A stretch of 64,000 nucleotides of DNA from Streptomyces sp. WMMC940 (GTDB lineage: Bacteria > Actinomycetota > Actinomycetes > Streptomycetales > Streptomycetaceae). Under the pieces are notes generated by a model. It was not told the origin of the DNA and ran no database searches. It saw nothing but the letters and a program-made list of their open reading frames with translations. Positions 1-9,914 of the stretch are shown in pieces. Each line of letters starts with the position of its first letter. The stretch's first letter is position 1. The position numbers and the translations under genes were made by a program. Location: NCBI RefSeq assembly GCF_027460265.1, contig NZ_JAPZBC010000001.1, positions 5,808,001-5,872,000 of the forward strand. Reading direction: 5' to 3'.

Positions 1-630
1 GGGCAGGGAGTCCTCGGCCGCGCGCTCGGCGAAGTCGAAGCACTCCCGGTGCGAGCCGTGCCAGACCGCCGAGAGGTAGCGGAGCGCGGCGACATGGCAG
101 CCGTAGTGGTGCGAGGAACGGCGCACCGCCTGCTCCCACAGTGCCTCGAAGGCGGTGTGCGTGGCGTGCGTGCCGCGAGCGTGGTCCAGGGCCAACCGCC
201 AGGGCACGGGGTCGCGCGGATCGGCCTCGGCCGCGGCGTGGACGAGTGGGCCCACCTCGCGCAGCCGCTCGACGCTCGCGGGCGACTCCCAGGCCCTGCG
301 GACTTCGAGTTCGGCCTTCACGAGCAGGGCGTCGGGGTCGCGCGGCGAGGCGGCGAACCAGCCGGCGAGCCAGTCGGGCCTGCTGTACGCGAACGCCGCG
401 AGCCGTTTGACGTAGCGGTCGCGGTTCTCCCACTCGGCCGCTCCCCGGGTGGTGGCGAGCAGCTTGGCGGCCGGTTCGTGATCGCCGAGCGCGGCGGCCA
501 CGAGCGCGGGCCCGAGCTCCCCGTCCGGGGCGTCGAGCAGTACCGCATCGTCCGGGGGCAGTCCGTCGGCGAGCCGCGGGGTGTGCCGGACCATGCGGGC
601 GGTGCTGATCAGGGCGCGCAGCAGAGACAT
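1..630 (-). CDS. Uncharacterised helical (TPR-like) protein, C-terminus outside window
   Basis: Leftward reading frame of 210 codons from an ATG at 630 (start MSLLRALIST), still open at base 1, so the C-terminus is missing. The product is soluble, rich in Ala, Arg, Glu and Trp, and looks all-helical with TPR-like spacing (for example YSRPDWLAGWFAASPRDPDA and the repeated 'DPRDPVPW' style turns). No signal peptide, membrane segment or catalytic motif is visible. I do not recognise a function. The 184-bp gap to its right separates it from the next leftward gene, so it probably has its own promoter; a TTGACC hexamer lies upstream on the minus strand, without a convincing -10. The plus-strand frames opposite it are antisense shadows. 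Confidence 0.7.
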   Translation of the reverse strand, partial: MSLLRALISTARMVRHTPRLADGLPPDDAVLLDAPDGELGPALVAAALGDHEPAAKLLATTRGAAEWENRDRYVKRLAAFAYSRPDWLAGWFAASPRDPDALLVKAELEVRRAWESPASVERLREVGPLVHAAAEADPRDPVPWRLALDHARGTHATHTAFEALWEQAVRRSSHHYGCHVAALRYLSAVWHGSHRECFDFAERAAEDSLP

Positions 631-814
631 GGTGCGGACCATTGAAAGCTGCAGGTCGGGGTCGCGCCAGAGGGCATCTGTGAAGTTTTGGTAGGAGGTG
701 GAATGGTTGTCCTGACTCGGGTCAAGAAAACGTAAAGGAGCGCGCATTCGTGCCGTATGAGGGGCGCTCGACGCCTCCACGGACGCCCCCGCATGCCCCG
801 GTTGCCGGCCCCGC

Positions 815-2398
815 TCAGCTGCGTCTCAGCAACCGGGACGCACCCGCCGCCACCGTCGTCGCGAGTATCCAGCCCAGGAGCACCAGCGCCGCGGCGACCC
901 ACTGCCAGTGGCCCTCCAGCCGCCAGTGGCCGTCCTGACCGAGGTTGATCACCGGCAGGAGCAGGTCGAGGGCGTAGAGCGAGGGGTTCCACTCGGGATG
1001 CTCGCCCGGCTTCATCGCGTCGGGCGCGTAGCGGGAGAACGCCACGGCGCCGGCGGCCCAGAGCACCGCCATCCACAGTGCCGCGCGGCCCGGACGGTAG
1101 CCGTACGCCACCGTCCAGTCCTGGACGTAGCCCCAGAGCTTCGCGGCGAGCGGCAGTGTCTCGCGGCGGCGGCGCTGCTTGGCGAGGAGTACCTCGCGGG
1201 CGTCCGCGTCCTCCCCGCTGTTGCGCAGCACGGTCGCCAGCCGCTCGTACGGCTCCGGCTGGTACTCGGGAGTGGCCGCGGCGACCCACTCCAGCCGTCG
1301 CGAGAGCGGGAAGCGGCTGTAGGGCACGAGGTTCTCGTAGACGAACCCGCCCATCGCCAGCCCGCCCGGCCCCGGCCAGCTCGTCGAGTGGTCGATGAGC
1401 GTGACGACCTTCGCGCCGTTCAGCACCACGCGCCCCTGTTCCGGCCGCTCCCCGTTGAAGCGCAGCTCCGGAGTGACGATCCGGCGCAGCGACAGTTCCT
1501 CCCGGCGCGCGCCCGACAGCACGAACCGGGCGTGGTGGAGGTCGACGGCGTCACCGAAGCGGCCGTCGTCCAGCCGCACGCCGCCGTGGCACTCGAAACG
1601 CCGCTCCCGCGCGCCCGACCGGCGGCCCGGGGCGTCGAAGGAGAGGCCGAACGGGGGAGTGGCGCCCTGGTCGCCCGCGCAGTCCACCCACGCCCTCGTC
1701 AGGTACAGAGTGCGTTCCACCGTCAGCTGGGGCGCGTTCAGCGCGCGCCGGCCCTCGGCCGCCCGCAGCCGGCTTCCGCGCAGGCTCAGCGACACGCCGA
1801 CCTTCGCGCCGCGCAGACTGACCTCCCCGTACGTCTCGATCAGCTCGGCCTGCAGATCCTGACCCACGGACAGGCCGTCCGCGGTGATGGCCCTGCCGTG
1901 CCGGTCCGGCCGCACCCGGATCTGGTTGATCAGCAGATCGGTGCCTATCTGCGCGTCCGTGAGCCGTATCCCCTGCTCGACGCGGCAGCGCGGAAGATGC
2001 AGATCGCCCTCGGTGTGCAGCCGGGCGGCCTCCAGCCGGGGCATCGCGCACCCCACCAGCCGAAGCGTGGTGAACCGCGACTCCGGCAGCGTCAGCTCGC
2101 TCTCGAAACGGCACCCCGTCAGCTCGACGTACGGGGCGATGGTGCCGCCCGCGAGCGTGAGCCTCCCCGTCACGTAGGCGCCCAGCAGCTTCAGCGCGCA
2201 GACCCGCCCCGGACGCGCCGGTGGGCCGCTGAGCAGCAGCAGCGCGATCACATCGGCGCGCACGCTTCGCCCGGGGCCCCACTCCAGTTCGGAGAAGGGG
2301 TCGTTCAGCAGCGCATCGCCCTCGCGAAGATCGCACGTCATTCCGTACTCGAACGAGGTCCACATCGTGCGTTCCGCCGTGGTGAGATCGTTGGGCAT
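815..2398 (-). CDS. Membrane-anchored protein with beta-helix-like core (family often labelled membrane-associated oxidoreductase)
   Basis: Product of about 527 aa. Residues roughly 60-330 are a run of short strands with recurring 'LTLxGxxI'/'LRGAKVGVSL' patterns, resembling pentapeptide-repeat or bactofilin-like beta-helices. The C-terminal third has hydrophobic segments ALWMAVLWAAGAVAF and WVAAALVLLGWILATTVAAG flanking LYALDLLLPVINLGQ, so the tail is membrane-inserted. I see no FAD, NAD or cysteine redox motif, so the usual 'oxidoreductase' label is not supported by the sequence. I chose the ATG at 2398 (MPNDLTTAERTMW); an in-frame TTG nine codons upstream has a better GAGGGAG ribosome site and could be the true start. 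It is divergent from hisD. Function unknown. Confidence 0.75.
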   Translation of the reverse strand: MPNDLTTAERTMWTSFEYGMTCDLREGDALLNDPFSELEWGPGRSVRADVIALLLLSGPPARPGRVCALKLLGAYVTGRLTLAGGTIAPYVELTGCRFESELTLPESRFTTLRLVGCAMPRLEAARLHTEGDLHLPRCRVEQGIRLTDAQIGTDLLINQIRVRPDRHGRAITADGLSVGQDLQAELIETYGEVSLRGAKVGVSLSLRGSRLRAAEGRRALNAPQLTVERTLYLTRAWVDCAGDQGATPPFGLSFDAPGRRSGARERRFECHGGVRLDDGRFGDAVDLHHARFVLSGARREELSLRRIVTPELRFNGERPEQGRVVLNGAKVVTLIDHSTSWPGPGGLAMGGFVYENLVPYSRFPLSRRLEWVAAATPEYQPEPYERLATVLRNSGEDADAREVLLAKQRRRRETLPLAAKLWGYVQDWTVAYGYRPGRAALWMAVLWAAGAVAFSRYAPDAMKPGEHPEWNPSLYALDLLLPVINLGQDGHWRLEGHWQWVAAALVLLGWILATTVAAGASRLLRRS

Positions 2399-2505
2399 GT
2401 CGACGCCCTGCGGCTCGGTCAATGCCGCTCCCTCGCTTTCCCCCGGTCCGCCTACCCGGTCTCGTACTGCCGTTCTTCCCGCTGGGTAACGCACTGAACA
2501 CGAGT

Positions 2506-2630
2506 GGTCATGACCGACATCAGTGCCGTGCGGGGCGGACCGGCCGCCCGGGGCCCCCGGGTCCCACGGGGAGGACGCCGTTCACGTCCCGTGACCCTCT
2601 TACGGGTGGGCGTGTATCAGCCAGTGATAC
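2506..2630. promoter_or_regulatory. Divergent region upstream of hisD with small palindromes
   Basis: The gap between the leftward membrane-protein gene and hisD holds three inverted repeats: GGTCATGACC at 2506-2515, TCACG-TCC-CGTGA at 2582-2594, and GTATCA-GCCAG-TGATAC at 2614-2630. The last ends 40 bases before the hisD start and has the size of a dimeric repressor operator. A promoter and operator for the his operon here is inference; no clear -35/-10 pair is visible. Confidence 0.35.
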
Positions 2631-2670
2631 GGAAGGCCGGTCCGCGGAGCCCGTCTGAGAGAATTGACCC

Positions 2671-4005
2671 GTGATCTCTCGTATCGACCTCCGCGGCGAC
2701 GCCCTCCCCGAGGGCGCCGCGCTGCGCGACCTGCTGCCCCGTGCCGAGTTCGACGTGGAAGCCGCCCTGGAGAAGGTGCGGCCCATCTGCGAGGACGTGC
2801 ATCATCGTGGGACGGCGGCGCTGATCGAGTACGCGGAGAGGTTCGACGGCGTGGTCCTGGACCGGGTGCGAGTGCCCGAGAAGGCCCTCGTGGAGGCGCT
2901 CGAACAGCTCGACCCCGAGGTCAGGGCCGCCCTGGAGGAGTCCGTCCGCCGGGCCAGGACCGTCCACCGCGCCCAGCGCCGCGAGACGCACACCACCCGG
3001 GTCGTGCCCGGTGGCACGGTGACCGAGAAATGGGTTCCGGTCGAGCGGGTCGGGCTGTACGCGCCGGGCGGCCGCTCGGTCTACCCCTCGTCCGTGATCA
3101 TGAACGCCGTGCCCGCGCAGGAGGCCGGCGTCGAGTCCGTCGCGCTCGCTTCCCCGCCGCAGAAGGAGTTCGGCGGACTTCCGCACCCGACGATCCTCGC
3201 CGCCTGCGCGCTGCTCGGCACCGACGAGGTGTACGCCGTGGGCGGCGCCCAGGCCGTGGCGATGTTCGCGTACGGCACCTCGGGACCGGACGGGTGTGCG
3301 CCCGCGAACATGGTGACCGGTCCCGGAAACGTCTGGGTCGCCGCCGCCAAGCGCTACTTCACGGGCCGTATCGGCATCGACACCGAGGCCGGCCCCACCG
3401 AGATCGCGATCCTCGCCGACGCCACCGCCGACCCGGCTCACGTCGCGGCCGATCTGATCAGCCAGGCCGAGCACGACCCGCTGGCCGCCGCCGTGCTGGT
3501 CACCGACTCGCCCGGACTCGCGGACGCGGTCGAGCGCGAGCTGGAGCCGCAGATCGCGGCGACCAGGCACATCGAGGACCGGATCGTCCCGGCCCTGTCC
3601 GGGAAGCAGTCCGCGATCGTCCTCGTCGACGGCATCGAGGAGGGCCTGCGCGTCGTCGACGCCTACGGCGCCGAGCACCTGGAGATCCAGACCGCCGACG
3701 CGGCCGCCGTGGCCGACCGGGTGCGCAACGCGGGCGCGATCTTCGTCGGCCCCTGGTCGCCGGTCTCGCTCGGCGACTACTGCGCGGGGTCCAACCACGT
3801 GCTGCCGACCGGCGGCTGCGCCTGCCACTCCTCCGGCCTGTCCGTCCAGTCCTTCCTGCGCGGCGTCCACATCGTCGACTACACGCGCGAGGCGCTCGCC
3901 GACGTCGCCCACCACGTGGTGACCCTCGCCGAGGCCGAGGACCTCCCGGCGCACGGCGCCGCCGTGAAGGCAAGGTTCGACTGGAAGGTGCCCCCGAGCC
4001 AGTGA
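2671..4005 (+). CDS. hisD: Histidinol dehydrogenase
   Basis: NAD-dependent, zinc-containing enzyme that oxidises L-histidinol to L-histidine in two steps, the last reactions of histidine synthesis, in the cytoplasm. The 444-aa length is normal. Family motifs are intact: glycine-rich [13 protein letters not shown] near 120, zinc ligands Gln265 and His268 in ISQAEHDP, the catalytic pair Glu335-His336 in [10 protein letters not shown], and [20 protein letters not shown] near 385. The GTG start at 2671 follows a GAGAGAA sequence at suitable spacing. It is the first gene of the his operon; its TGA overlaps the hisC GTG, which implies translational coupling. Confidence 0.97.
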   Translation: MISRIDLRGDALPEGAALRDLLPRAEFDVEAALEKVRPICEDVHHRGTAALIEYAERFDGVVLDRVRVPEKALVEALEQLDPEVRAALEESVRRARTVHRAQRRETHTTRVVPGGTVTEKWVPVERVGLYAPGGRSVYPSSVIMNAVPAQEAGVESVALASPPQKEFGGLPHPTILAACALLGTDEVYAVGGAQAVAMFAYGTSGPDGCAPANMVTGPGNVWVAAAKRYFTGRIGIDTEAGPTEIAILADATADPAHVAADLISQAEHDPLAAAVLVTDSPGLADAVERELEPQIAATRHIEDRIVPALSGKQSAIVLVDGIEEGLRVVDAYGAEHLEIQTADAAAVADRVRNAGAIFVGPWSPVSLGDYCAGSNHVLPTGGCACHSSGLSVQSFLRGVHIVDYTREALADVAHHVVTLAEAEDLPAHGAAVKARFDWKVPPSQ

Positions 4006-5171
4006 GCACGACCGACGTCGGCATCGACGATCTGCCCATCCGCGAGGAGCTGCGCGGCAAGTCGCCGTACGGCGCGCCACAACTCGACGTGCCCGTGCAG
4101 CTGAACACCAACGAGAACCCGTACCCACTGCCCGAACCGCTCGTCGAACGGATCGCCGAGCGGGTGCGGGAGGCCGCGCGCGGCCTCAACCGCTACCCGG
4201 ACCGGGACGCGGTCGAACTGCGCACCGAACTGGCCCGGTACCTCACCCGCACCGGGAAGCACCCGGTCGCCCTGGAGAACGTCTGGGCGGCCAACGGCTC
4301 CAACGAGGTCATCCAGCAGCTGCTGCAGACCTTCGGCGGGCCGGGGCGCACCGCCATCGGCTTCGAGCCGTCGTACTCGATGCACGCGCTGATCGCGCGC
4401 GGCACCGGCACCGGCTGGATCTCCGGCCCGCGCAACGACGACTTCACCATCGACGAACAGGCGGCCGCCGGCGCGATCGCCGAGCACCGGCCCGACGTCG
4501 TCTTCATCACCTCACCCAACAACCCCACCGGCACCGCCGTCGCACCGGAGACGGTCCTCGCGCTCCACGAGGCCGCCCAGAAGGCCAGGGCGGACGGCGC
4601 GGGGGCGCTCGTCGTCGTGGACGAGGCGTACGTCGAGTTCAGCCACCGGCCCTCACTGCTCCCGCTGCTCGAGGGCCGGCCGAACCTCGTCGTCTCGCGC
4701 ACCATGTCCAAGGCTTTCGGCGCCGCGGGACTGCGCCTCGGCTACCTCGCCGCGCACCGCGCCGTGGTCGACGCCCTGCAGCTGGTACGCCTCCCGTACC
4801 ACCTCTCTGCCGTCACCCAGGCCACCGCCCTGGCCGCCCTGGAGCACACCGACACGCTGCTGAAGTACGTCGAGAAGCTCAAGGACGAGCGGGACCGGCT
4901 GGTCGACGGGCTGCGCGCCATCGGCTTCGAGGTGACCGACTCCGACGCCAACTTCGTGCAGTTCGGGCGGTTCGACGGCGAGGGCGGTGCCCATGCCGCG
5001 TGGCGAAAGATCCTCGACCGGGGCGTACTGGTCCGGGACAACGGCGTACCGGGCCGGCTGCGGGTGACCGCCGGCACCCCCGAAGAGAACGACGCGTTCC
5101 TCGATGCGGTGCGCGCACTGAAGAGTTCCGTGGGGGACACCCCCACACCCCCGAAGGAGCAGAAGCGATGA
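4002..5171 (+). CDS. hisC: Histidinol-phosphate aminotransferase
   Basis: PLP-dependent fold-type I aminotransferase converting imidazole-acetol phosphate plus glutamate to histidinol phosphate. The 389-aa product has the class II layout: [14 protein letters not shown] at the N-terminus (substrate-binding Asn), [14 protein letters not shown], the [10 protein letters not shown] loop, VVDEAYVEF (Asp binding the pyridine nitrogen), and the Schiff-base Lys237 in [17 protein letters not shown]. The GTG start overlaps the hisD stop and its own stop overlaps the hisB ATG. The last ~12 residues ([10 protein letters not shown]) are a divergent tail. Confidence 0.96.
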   Translation: MSTTDVGIDDLPIREELRGKSPYGAPQLDVPVQLNTNENPYPLPEPLVERIAERVREAARGLNRYPDRDAVELRTELARYLTRTGKHPVALENVWAANGSNEVIQQLLQTFGGPGRTAIGFEPSYSMHALIARGTGTGWISGPRNDDFTIDEQAAAGAIAEHRPDVVFITSPNNPTGTAVAPETVLALHEAAQKARADGAGALVVVDEAYVEFSHRPSLLPLLEGRPNLVVSRTMSKAFGAAGLRLGYLAAHRAVVDALQLVRLPYHLSAVTQATALAALEHTDTLLKYVEKLKDERDRLVDGLRAIGFEVTDSDANFVQFGRFDGEGGAHAAWRKILDRGVLVRDNGVPGRLRVTAGTPEENDAFLDAVRALKSSVGDTPTPPKEQKR

Positions 5172-5761
5172 GCCGGGTAGGACGCGTCGAGCGCACCACC
5201 AAGGAGACGTCCGTCGTCGTGGAGATCGATCTCGACGGCACCGGGAAGGTCGATGTGGCGACCGGGGTCGGCTTCTACGACCACATGCTCGACCAGCTGG
5301 GCCGCCACGGTCTGTTCGACCTGACCGTCAAGACCGACGGCGATCTGCACATCGACAGTCACCACACCATCGAGGACACCGCCCTGGCGCTGGGTGCCGC
5401 CTTCAAGCAGGCCCTCGGCGACAAGGTCGGCATCTACCGCTTCGGCAACTGCACCGTGCCGCTGGACGAGTCGCTCGCCCAGGCGACCGTCGACCTCTCC
5501 GGCCGCCCGTACCTCGTGCACACCGAGCCGGAGAACATGGCGCCGATGATCGGCGCGTACGACACCACGATGACCCGGCACATCCTGGAGTCCTTCGTGG
5601 CCCAGGCGCAGATCGCGCTGCACGTCCACGTGCCGTACGGACGCAACGCCCACCACATCGTGGAGTGCCAGTTCAAGGCGCTGGCGCGGGCGCTGCGCTA
5701 CGCCTCGGAGCGCGACCCGCGCGCAGCCGGAATCCTGCCGTCCACGAAGGGTGCCCTCTAG
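5168..5761 (+). CDS. hisB: Imidazoleglycerol-phosphate dehydratase
   Basis: Manganese-dependent dehydratase making imidazole-acetol phosphate, which hisC then aminates. At 197 aa it is the monofunctional actinobacterial form without a fused histidinol-phosphatase domain. Both metal-binding repeat motifs are present: [14 protein letters not shown] near 57-70 and [20 protein letters not shown] near 160-180, plus [11 protein letters not shown]. The ATG lies in an ATGA overlap with hisC. A two-base gap separates its TAG from the small membrane-protein gene. Confidence 0.97.
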   Translation: MSRVGRVERTTKETSVVVEIDLDGTGKVDVATGVGFYDHMLDQLGRHGLFDLTVKTDGDLHIDSHHTIEDTALALGAAFKQALGDKVGIYRFGNCTVPLDESLAQATVDLSGRPYLVHTEPENMAPMIGAYDTTMTRHILESFVAQAQIALHVHVPYGRNAHHIVECQFKALARALRYASERDPRAAGILPSTKGAL

Positions 5762-5763
5762 TC

Positions 5764-5928
5764 GTGAACGGTCTTTCCACGGTTCTGATCGTCGTCGGGC
5801 TCTTCCTGATCGGCGGCATCATCTCCTTCGCCAAGCAGCAGATGCCCAAGGGCCTGATCGCGCTGCTGTCCGTCGGCGCCGCCATGTGCCTCGCCGCCGG
5901 CGTCCTGCGACTGGACGTGTGGTCATGA
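5764..5928 (+). CDS. Small membrane protein in the his operon, between hisB and hisH
   Basis: A 54-aa product with a GTG start two bases after hisB and a stop that overlaps the hisH ATG, so it is transcribed and probably translated with the his genes. It consists almost entirely of two hydrophobic segments, [19 protein letters not shown] and [18 protein letters not shown], joined by a short basic turn (KQQMPKG): a two-helix hairpin. No enzymatic motif is visible. I recall a small membrane gene at this position in other Streptomyces his operons, but no role is known to me. The tight packing argues that it is a real gene. Confidence 0.8.
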   Translation: MNGLSTVLIVVGLFLIGGIISFAKQQMPKGLIALLSVGAAMCLAAGVLRLDVWS

Positions 5929-6566
5929 GCGGACGGAAGAACGTCGTCGTCTTCGACTACGGCTTCGGCAACGTACGGTCCGCCGAGCGGGCCCTCGCAC
6001 GCGTCGGCGCGGACGTTGAGATCACCCGCGACTTCGACCGGGCGATGAACGCCGACGGGCTGCTCGTGCCGGGCGTCGGTGCCTTCTCCGCGTGCATGAC
6101 GGGGCTGCGGGAGGCCCGTGGCCACTGGGTCGTCGACCGCAGGCTCTCCGGAGGCCGCCCCGTCATGGGCATCTGCGTCGGCATGCAGATCCTCTTCGAG
6201 CGCGGCATCGAGCACGGCGTCGAGACCGAAGGCCTCGACGAGTGGCCCGGGGTCGTAGGGCCGCTGAACGCCCCGGTCGTGCCGCACATGGGCTGGAACA
6301 CCGTCAAGGCGCCCGAGGACTCGGAGATGTTCGCCGGCCTCGACGCCGACGCCCGCTTCTACTTCGTGCACTCCTACGCCGTGCGCGAATGGGACTTCGA
6401 GGTGACCAGCGCGGCCATGGCCGTCCCGAAGGTCACTTGGGCGACGCACGGCGAGCCCTTCGTCGCGGCCGTCGAGAACGGCGCCCTGTGGGCCACCCAG
6501 TTCCACCCCGAGAAGTCCGGCGACGCCGGCGCCCAGCTGCTCACCAACTGGATCGAGACCCTCTGA
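5925..6566 (+). CDS. hisH: Imidazole glycerol phosphate synthase, glutamine amidotransferase subunit
   Basis: Class I glutaminase subunit that feeds ammonia through the HisF barrel to form IGP and AICAR. The product is 213 aa. The catalytic triad is visible: nucleophile Cys84 in [11 protein letters not shown], then His194 and Glu196 in TQFHPEKSG. The oxyanion/core motif [12 protein letters not shown] and the YFVHSY strand are also present. The ATG at 5925 overlaps the preceding small gene's stop. Its partner hisF lies about 1.1 kb downstream, beyond priA and a RidA-family gene, so the two subunits come from one transcript but are not adjacent. Confidence 0.97.
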   Translation: MSGRKNVVVFDYGFGNVRSAERALARVGADVEITRDFDRAMNADGLLVPGVGAFSACMTGLREARGHWVVDRRLSGGRPVMGICVGMQILFERGIEHGVETEGLDEWPGVVGPLNAPVVPHMGWNTVKAPEDSEMFAGLDADARFYFVHSYAVREWDFEVTSAAMAVPKVTWATHGEPFVAAVENGALWATQFHPEKSGDAGAQLLTNWIETL

Positions 6567-6568
6567 TC

Positions 6569-7297
6569 ATGGCTCAGAAGCTTGAACTCCTCCCCGCCGT
6601 CGACGTCCGCAACGGCCAGGCCGTCCGCCTCGTCCACGGCGAGTCCGGCACGGAGACCTCCTACGGATCCCCGCTGGAGGCCGCCCTCACCTGGCAGCGG
6701 GCGGGCGCCGAGTGGCTGCATCTGGTCGATCTGGACGCCGCCTTCGGCACCGGCGACAACCGGGAGCTGGTCGCCGAGGTGGCCGGTGCCATGGACCTCA
6801 AGGTCGAGCTGTCCGGCGGGATCCGCGACGACGCCTCGCTCGCCGCCGCCCTCGCCACCGGCTGCACCCGCGTCAACCTCGGCACCGCCGCACTGGAGAC
6901 CCCCGAGTGGGTCGCCAAGGTCATCGCCGAGTACGGCGACAGGATCGCGGTCGGCCTGGACGTACGGGGCACGACCCTGCGCGGCCGCGGCTGGACCCGT
7001 GACGGCGGCGACCTCTACGAGACCCTGGCCCGGCTCGACTCCGAGGGCTGCGCCCGGTACGTCGTGACCGACATCGCCAAGGACGGCACGCTCCAGGGCC
7101 CCAACCTGGAGCTGCTGCGCAACGTCTGCGCCGCCACCGACAAGCCGGTCGTCGCCTCCGGCGGCGTCTCCTCCCTCGACGACCTGCGCGCGCTCGCCGG
7201 GCTCGTCCCGATCGGCGTCGAGGGCGCGATCGTCGGCAAGGCGCTGTACGCCGAGGCGTTCACCCTGGAAGAGGCCCTGGAGGCGGTGTCCCGGTGA
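6569..7297 (+). CDS. priA: Bifunctional phosphoribosyl isomerase A (HisA/TrpF)
   Basis: TIM-barrel isomerase of 242 aa. In Streptomyces and Mycobacterium this protein performs the Amadori isomerisation of both ProFAR (histidine) and PRA (tryptophan). Catalytic acid/base residues are Asp12 ([12 protein letters not shown]) and Asp168 ([15 protein letters not shown]); the phosphate loops are LSGGIRDD and ASGGVSS. I call it PriA rather than plain HisA because of the taxon and because no trpF lies in this window, although the trp genes do; that inference needs a genome-wide check. Two bases separate it from hisH, and its stop overlaps the next GTG. Confidence 0.92.
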   Translation: MAQKLELLPAVDVRNGQAVRLVHGESGTETSYGSPLEAALTWQRAGAEWLHLVDLDAAFGTGDNRELVAEVAGAMDLKVELSGGIRDDASLAAALATGCTRVNLGTAALETPEWVAKVIAEYGDRIAVGLDVRGTTLRGRGWTRDGGDLYETLARLDSEGCARYVVTDIAKDGTLQGPNLELLRNVCAATDKPVVASGGVSSLDDLRALAGLVPIGVEGAIVGKALYAEAFTLEEALEAVSR

Positions 7298-7692
7298 GCG
7301 ACGACATCCGACGCGTCGGTTCCGCCGGCCCCTGGGAGGACGCCTTCGGCTACTCCCGCGCGGTCGAGCTGCCGAACGGCCTGGTGCTGGTGTCCGGCTG
7401 CACGTCGGTCGTCGACGGCGTGGTCGTCGACGGCGGCCCGTACGACCAGGCCGTCAACGCCTTCAACGCGGCCCTGGCCGCGCTGAAGGAACTGGGTCTG
7501 GGCAGTGAGCACGTCGTGCGCACCCGGATGTACATCACGCACGCCCGGGACGTCGACGAGGTGGGCCGGGCCCACAAGGAGATGTTCGGCGGCGTGCGCC
7601 CGGCGGCCTCGATGCTCATCGTCTCCGGATTCGTCGACCCGCGGCTGGTCGTCGAGGTCGAGGTCGAGGCGTACCGGAGGGAGAGCGCATGA
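7294..7692 (+). CDS. RidA/YjgF-family protein, likely enamine/imine deaminase
   Basis: A 132-aa protein of the RidA (YjgF/YER057c/UK114) family, small trimeric enzymes that hydrolyse reactive enamine/imine intermediates released by PLP enzymes. Typical segments are [50 protein letters not shown] and the C-terminal [10 protein letters not shown]. The arginine expected to bind the substrate carboxylate lies in VVRTRMYI. It overlaps priA by GTGA and hisF by ATGA, so it is an integral his-operon member. A protective role around the pathway's intermediates is plausible but unproven. Confidence 0.85.
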   Translation: MSDDIRRVGSAGPWEDAFGYSRAVELPNGLVLVSGCTSVVDGVVVDGGPYDQAVNAFNAALAALKELGLGSEHVVRTRMYITHARDVDEVGRAHKEMFGGVRPAASMLIVSGFVDPRLVVEVEVEAYRRESA

Positions 7693-8459
7693 CCCTCGCC
7701 GTCCGGGTCATCCCCTGCCTCGACGTGGACAACGGCCGCGTCGTCAAAGGCGTGAACTTCCAGAACCTGCGCGACGCCGGCGACCCCGTCGAGATGGCCA
7801 AGCTGTACGACGCGGAGGGCGCCGACGAGCTCACCTTCCTCGACATCACGGCTTCCTCCGGGGACAGGGAGACCACGTACGACGTCGTGCGCCGCACCGC
7901 CGAGCAGGTCTTCATCCCGCTCACGGTCGGCGGCGGGGTCCGCTCCGCGGACGACGTCGACAAGCTGCTGCGGGCCGGGGCCGACAAGGTCGGCGTCAAC
8001 ACCGCCGCCATCGCCCGGCCCGAGCTGATCCGTGAGATCGCCGAGCGCTTCGGGCGCCAGGTGCTGGTGCTGTCCGTCGACGCCCGCCGCACCCCGGAGG
8101 GCACCGTCACACCGTCCGGCTACGAGGTCACCACCCACGGCGGACGGCGCGGCACCGGCATCGACGCCGTCGAGTGGGCCCACCGCGCCGCCGAGCTGGG
8201 CGCGGGGGAGATCCTGCTCAACTCGATGGACGCGGACGGCACCAAGGACGGCTACGACACCCGGATGATCGAGGCCGTCCGCAAGCACGTCACGGTCCCG
8301 GTGATCGCCTCCGGCGGTGCGGGCAAGCTCGGCGACTTCGCCCCCGCCATCGCGGCCGGTGCGGACGCGGTGCTCGCGGCGTCCGTGTTCCACTTCGGTG
8401 ATCTGCGGATCTCCCAGGTCAAGGAGTCGCTGCGCGAGGCGGGGCACCCCGTCCGCTGA
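7689..8459 (+). CDS. hisF: Imidazole glycerol phosphate synthase, cyclase subunit
   Basis: TIM-barrel cyclase of 256 aa that uses HisH-derived ammonia to split PRFAR into IGP and AICAR. Catalytic aspartates are Asp12 ([12 protein letters not shown]) and Asp131 (LSVDARR). Phosphate-binding glycine loops TVGGGVRS and [12 protein letters not shown] and the signature [13 protein letters not shown] are intact. It is the last gene of the compact his operon; a strong 13-bp hairpin begins nine bases after the stop. Confidence 0.97.
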   Translation: MTLAVRVIPCLDVDNGRVVKGVNFQNLRDAGDPVEMAKLYDAEGADELTFLDITASSGDRETTYDVVRRTAEQVFIPLTVGGGVRSADDVDKLLRAGADKVGVNTAAIARPELIREIAERFGRQVLVLSVDARRTPEGTVTPSGYEVTTHGGRRGTGIDAVEWAHRAAELGAGEILLNSMDADGTKDGYDTRMIEAVRKHVTVPVIASGGAGKLGDFAPAIAAGADAVLAASVFHFGDLRISQVKESLREAGHPVR

Positions 8460-8467
8460 GCGTTCCG

Positions 8468-8502
8468 GTCCACCCTTCGGGCAGCCCGTCCGAAGGGTGG
8501 AC
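8468..8502 (+). terminator. Hairpin after hisF
   Basis: A perfect 13-bp inverted repeat (GTCCACCCTTCGG and its complement) with a 9-base loop, starting nine bases after the hisF stop. There is no T-tract, which is usual for terminators in this GC-rich group. It probably ends the hisD-hisF transcript. Confidence 0.7.
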
Positions 8503-8553
8503 GGCTCCTGGGCCCACCGGGCGGCGTGACGGATTCGCGCGCATAGTGCCGTT

Positions 8554-9762
8554 ATGAGGCCGTCCCGTCCGGTGCTGCTGCTTCTCGCGGCGACGCTCGT
8601 CGCCGCGAGCCCCGCGACGGCCGCCGCCCCCGAACGGGCCGCCGGCACCGCGCGACCCTGCGTCGCCTCGCCGCCGCCCAGGGGCGGGGAAGGGCGGGAG
8701 GCGCTGAACATCGCCCAGCGGGTCAAGACCGAGCAGCACCTCAACTCCGTGCTGGTGCGCGTCACCAGGGACGGCGAGGAGATCCTCACGGCGGGCCTCG
8801 GCGAGTCGATGACCGGTGTTCCCGCCCGGCCCGGTATGCACTTCCGCGCGGGCTCCGTCGCCATCGTCCACATGGGCATCGTCCTGCTGCAGTTGGTGGA
8901 CGAGAAGAAGGCCGGCCTCGACGACCCGCTGTCCCGCTGGCTGCCCGACGCCCCGCACGCCGACGAGATCACCCTGCGCATGCTCGGCAGCTCCACCTCG
9001 GGCCTCCACGACTACGTCACCGACCCGAAGTTCCTCGCCGAGCTGGAGGCGGCACCGTTCCGGCACTGGACGCCGGAGCAACTGGTCGCCTACCCGGCCG
9101 CCCACCCCCTCTGGTACGAGCCGGGCACCGACTGGAACTACTCGCACGCCAACTTCGTGCTGCTCGGCGCCGCCCTGGAGAAGATCAGCGGGACACCGCT
9201 CGACGAACTGCTGCGGCAGCGCGTCATGAACCCGCTCGGCCTCGCCGACACACGCAACGAGTCCACCCCCGAGATCCAGCCGCCGGTGCTGCACGCCTTC
9301 ACCAAGGAGCGGGGCCCCTACGAGGAGTCCACCTTCTGGAATCCCTCCTGGACCACCGCGCCGGGGGCCGTCCTGACCACCCACGTCTGCGACCTGGCGC
9401 GCTCGGCGGAGGCGGTCGGGACGGGCGAACTGCTGTCGCCCGCCGCGTTCCGGACCCAGCTCGACCCGGGCACGGTCGGGCTCGGCGGCGGGACGAAGAC
9501 CTGCCCCGCCACGGTGTGCCTGAGGAACACCGCCGCCGAGCACTTCGGGCTCGGGGTGCTCGTCATGAACGGCTGGATCCTGACGAACCCGTCGTTCTCC
9601 GGGTACGCGGCCGTCCAGGCGTACCTCCCCGCCGAACGGCTCGCGATCGCCGTCGCGACGACCAAGGGCAAGGACACCCCGGAGGGCAACACGGCGCAGA
9701 CGATCGCGAACGGGATCGCCGAGGCGCTGGCCCCCGGACACCCCGCCCCCGGAGGCCGCTGA
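8554..9762 (+). CDS. Secreted serine-hydrolase-fold protein (class C beta-lactamase/DD-peptidase family) with degenerate catalytic motifs
   Basis: A 402-aa protein with an N-terminal Sec signal ([21 protein letters not shown]). The rest aligns by eye with the beta-lactamase/R61 DD-peptidase family: [13 protein letters not shown] where the SxxK motif should be, [29 protein letters not shown] at the YxN position, and [15 protein letters not shown] near the usual HTG/KTG site. All three motifs are altered: S-V-A-I replaces SxxK, Y-S-H replaces YxN, and no HTG/KTG is visible. It is therefore probably a pseudo-enzyme or binding protein rather than an active hydrolase. It is monocistronic between the his hairpin and a leftward gene. 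Confidence 0.8.
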   Translation: MRPSRPVLLLLAATLVAASPATAAAPERAAGTARPCVASPPPRGGEGREALNIAQRVKTEQHLNSVLVRVTRDGEEILTAGLGESMTGVPARPGMHFRAGSVAIVHMGIVLLQLVDEKKAGLDDPLSRWLPDAPHADEITLRMLGSSTSGLHDYVTDPKFLAELEAAPFRHWTPEQLVAYPAAHPLWYEPGTDWNYSHANFVLLGAALEKISGTPLDELLRQRVMNPLGLADTRNESTPEIQPPVLHAFTKERGPYEESTFWNPSWTTAPGAVLTTHVCDLARSAEAVGTGELLSPAAFRTQLDPGTVGLGGGTKTCPATVCLRNTAAEHFGLGVLVMNGWILTNPSFSGYAAVQAYLPAERLAIAVATTKGKDTPEGNTAQTIANGIAEALAPGHPAPGGR

Positions 9763-9826
9763 GGGCGCGGGCGGCGACCCGGTGCGACGGGCACCGCGTC
9801 CCGCCCGACCCGCCCCGACCATCCGA

Positions 9827-9883
9827 CGGCTGCACGGCCTGGCGTCTGGACCACCTGCCGGCTGCACGGCCTGGCGTCTGGAC
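9827..9883. repeat. Two 25-bp direct repeats
   Basis: Identical 25-base blocks at 9827-9851 and 9859-9883, separated by 7 bases, in the gap between two convergent genes. No coding capacity or obvious hairpin. Probably a slippage or duplication product. Confidence 0.75.
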
Positions 9884-9914
9884 GGCCCGACGGCCGCCTC
9901 GGATCGGGCGGGAG

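Noticed and set aside
908-2497. 529-codon open frame on the plus strand
   Set aside because: Antisense shadow of the leftward membrane-protein gene; the translation is Arg/Pro/Gln-rich without family features. High GC3 routinely opens such frames.
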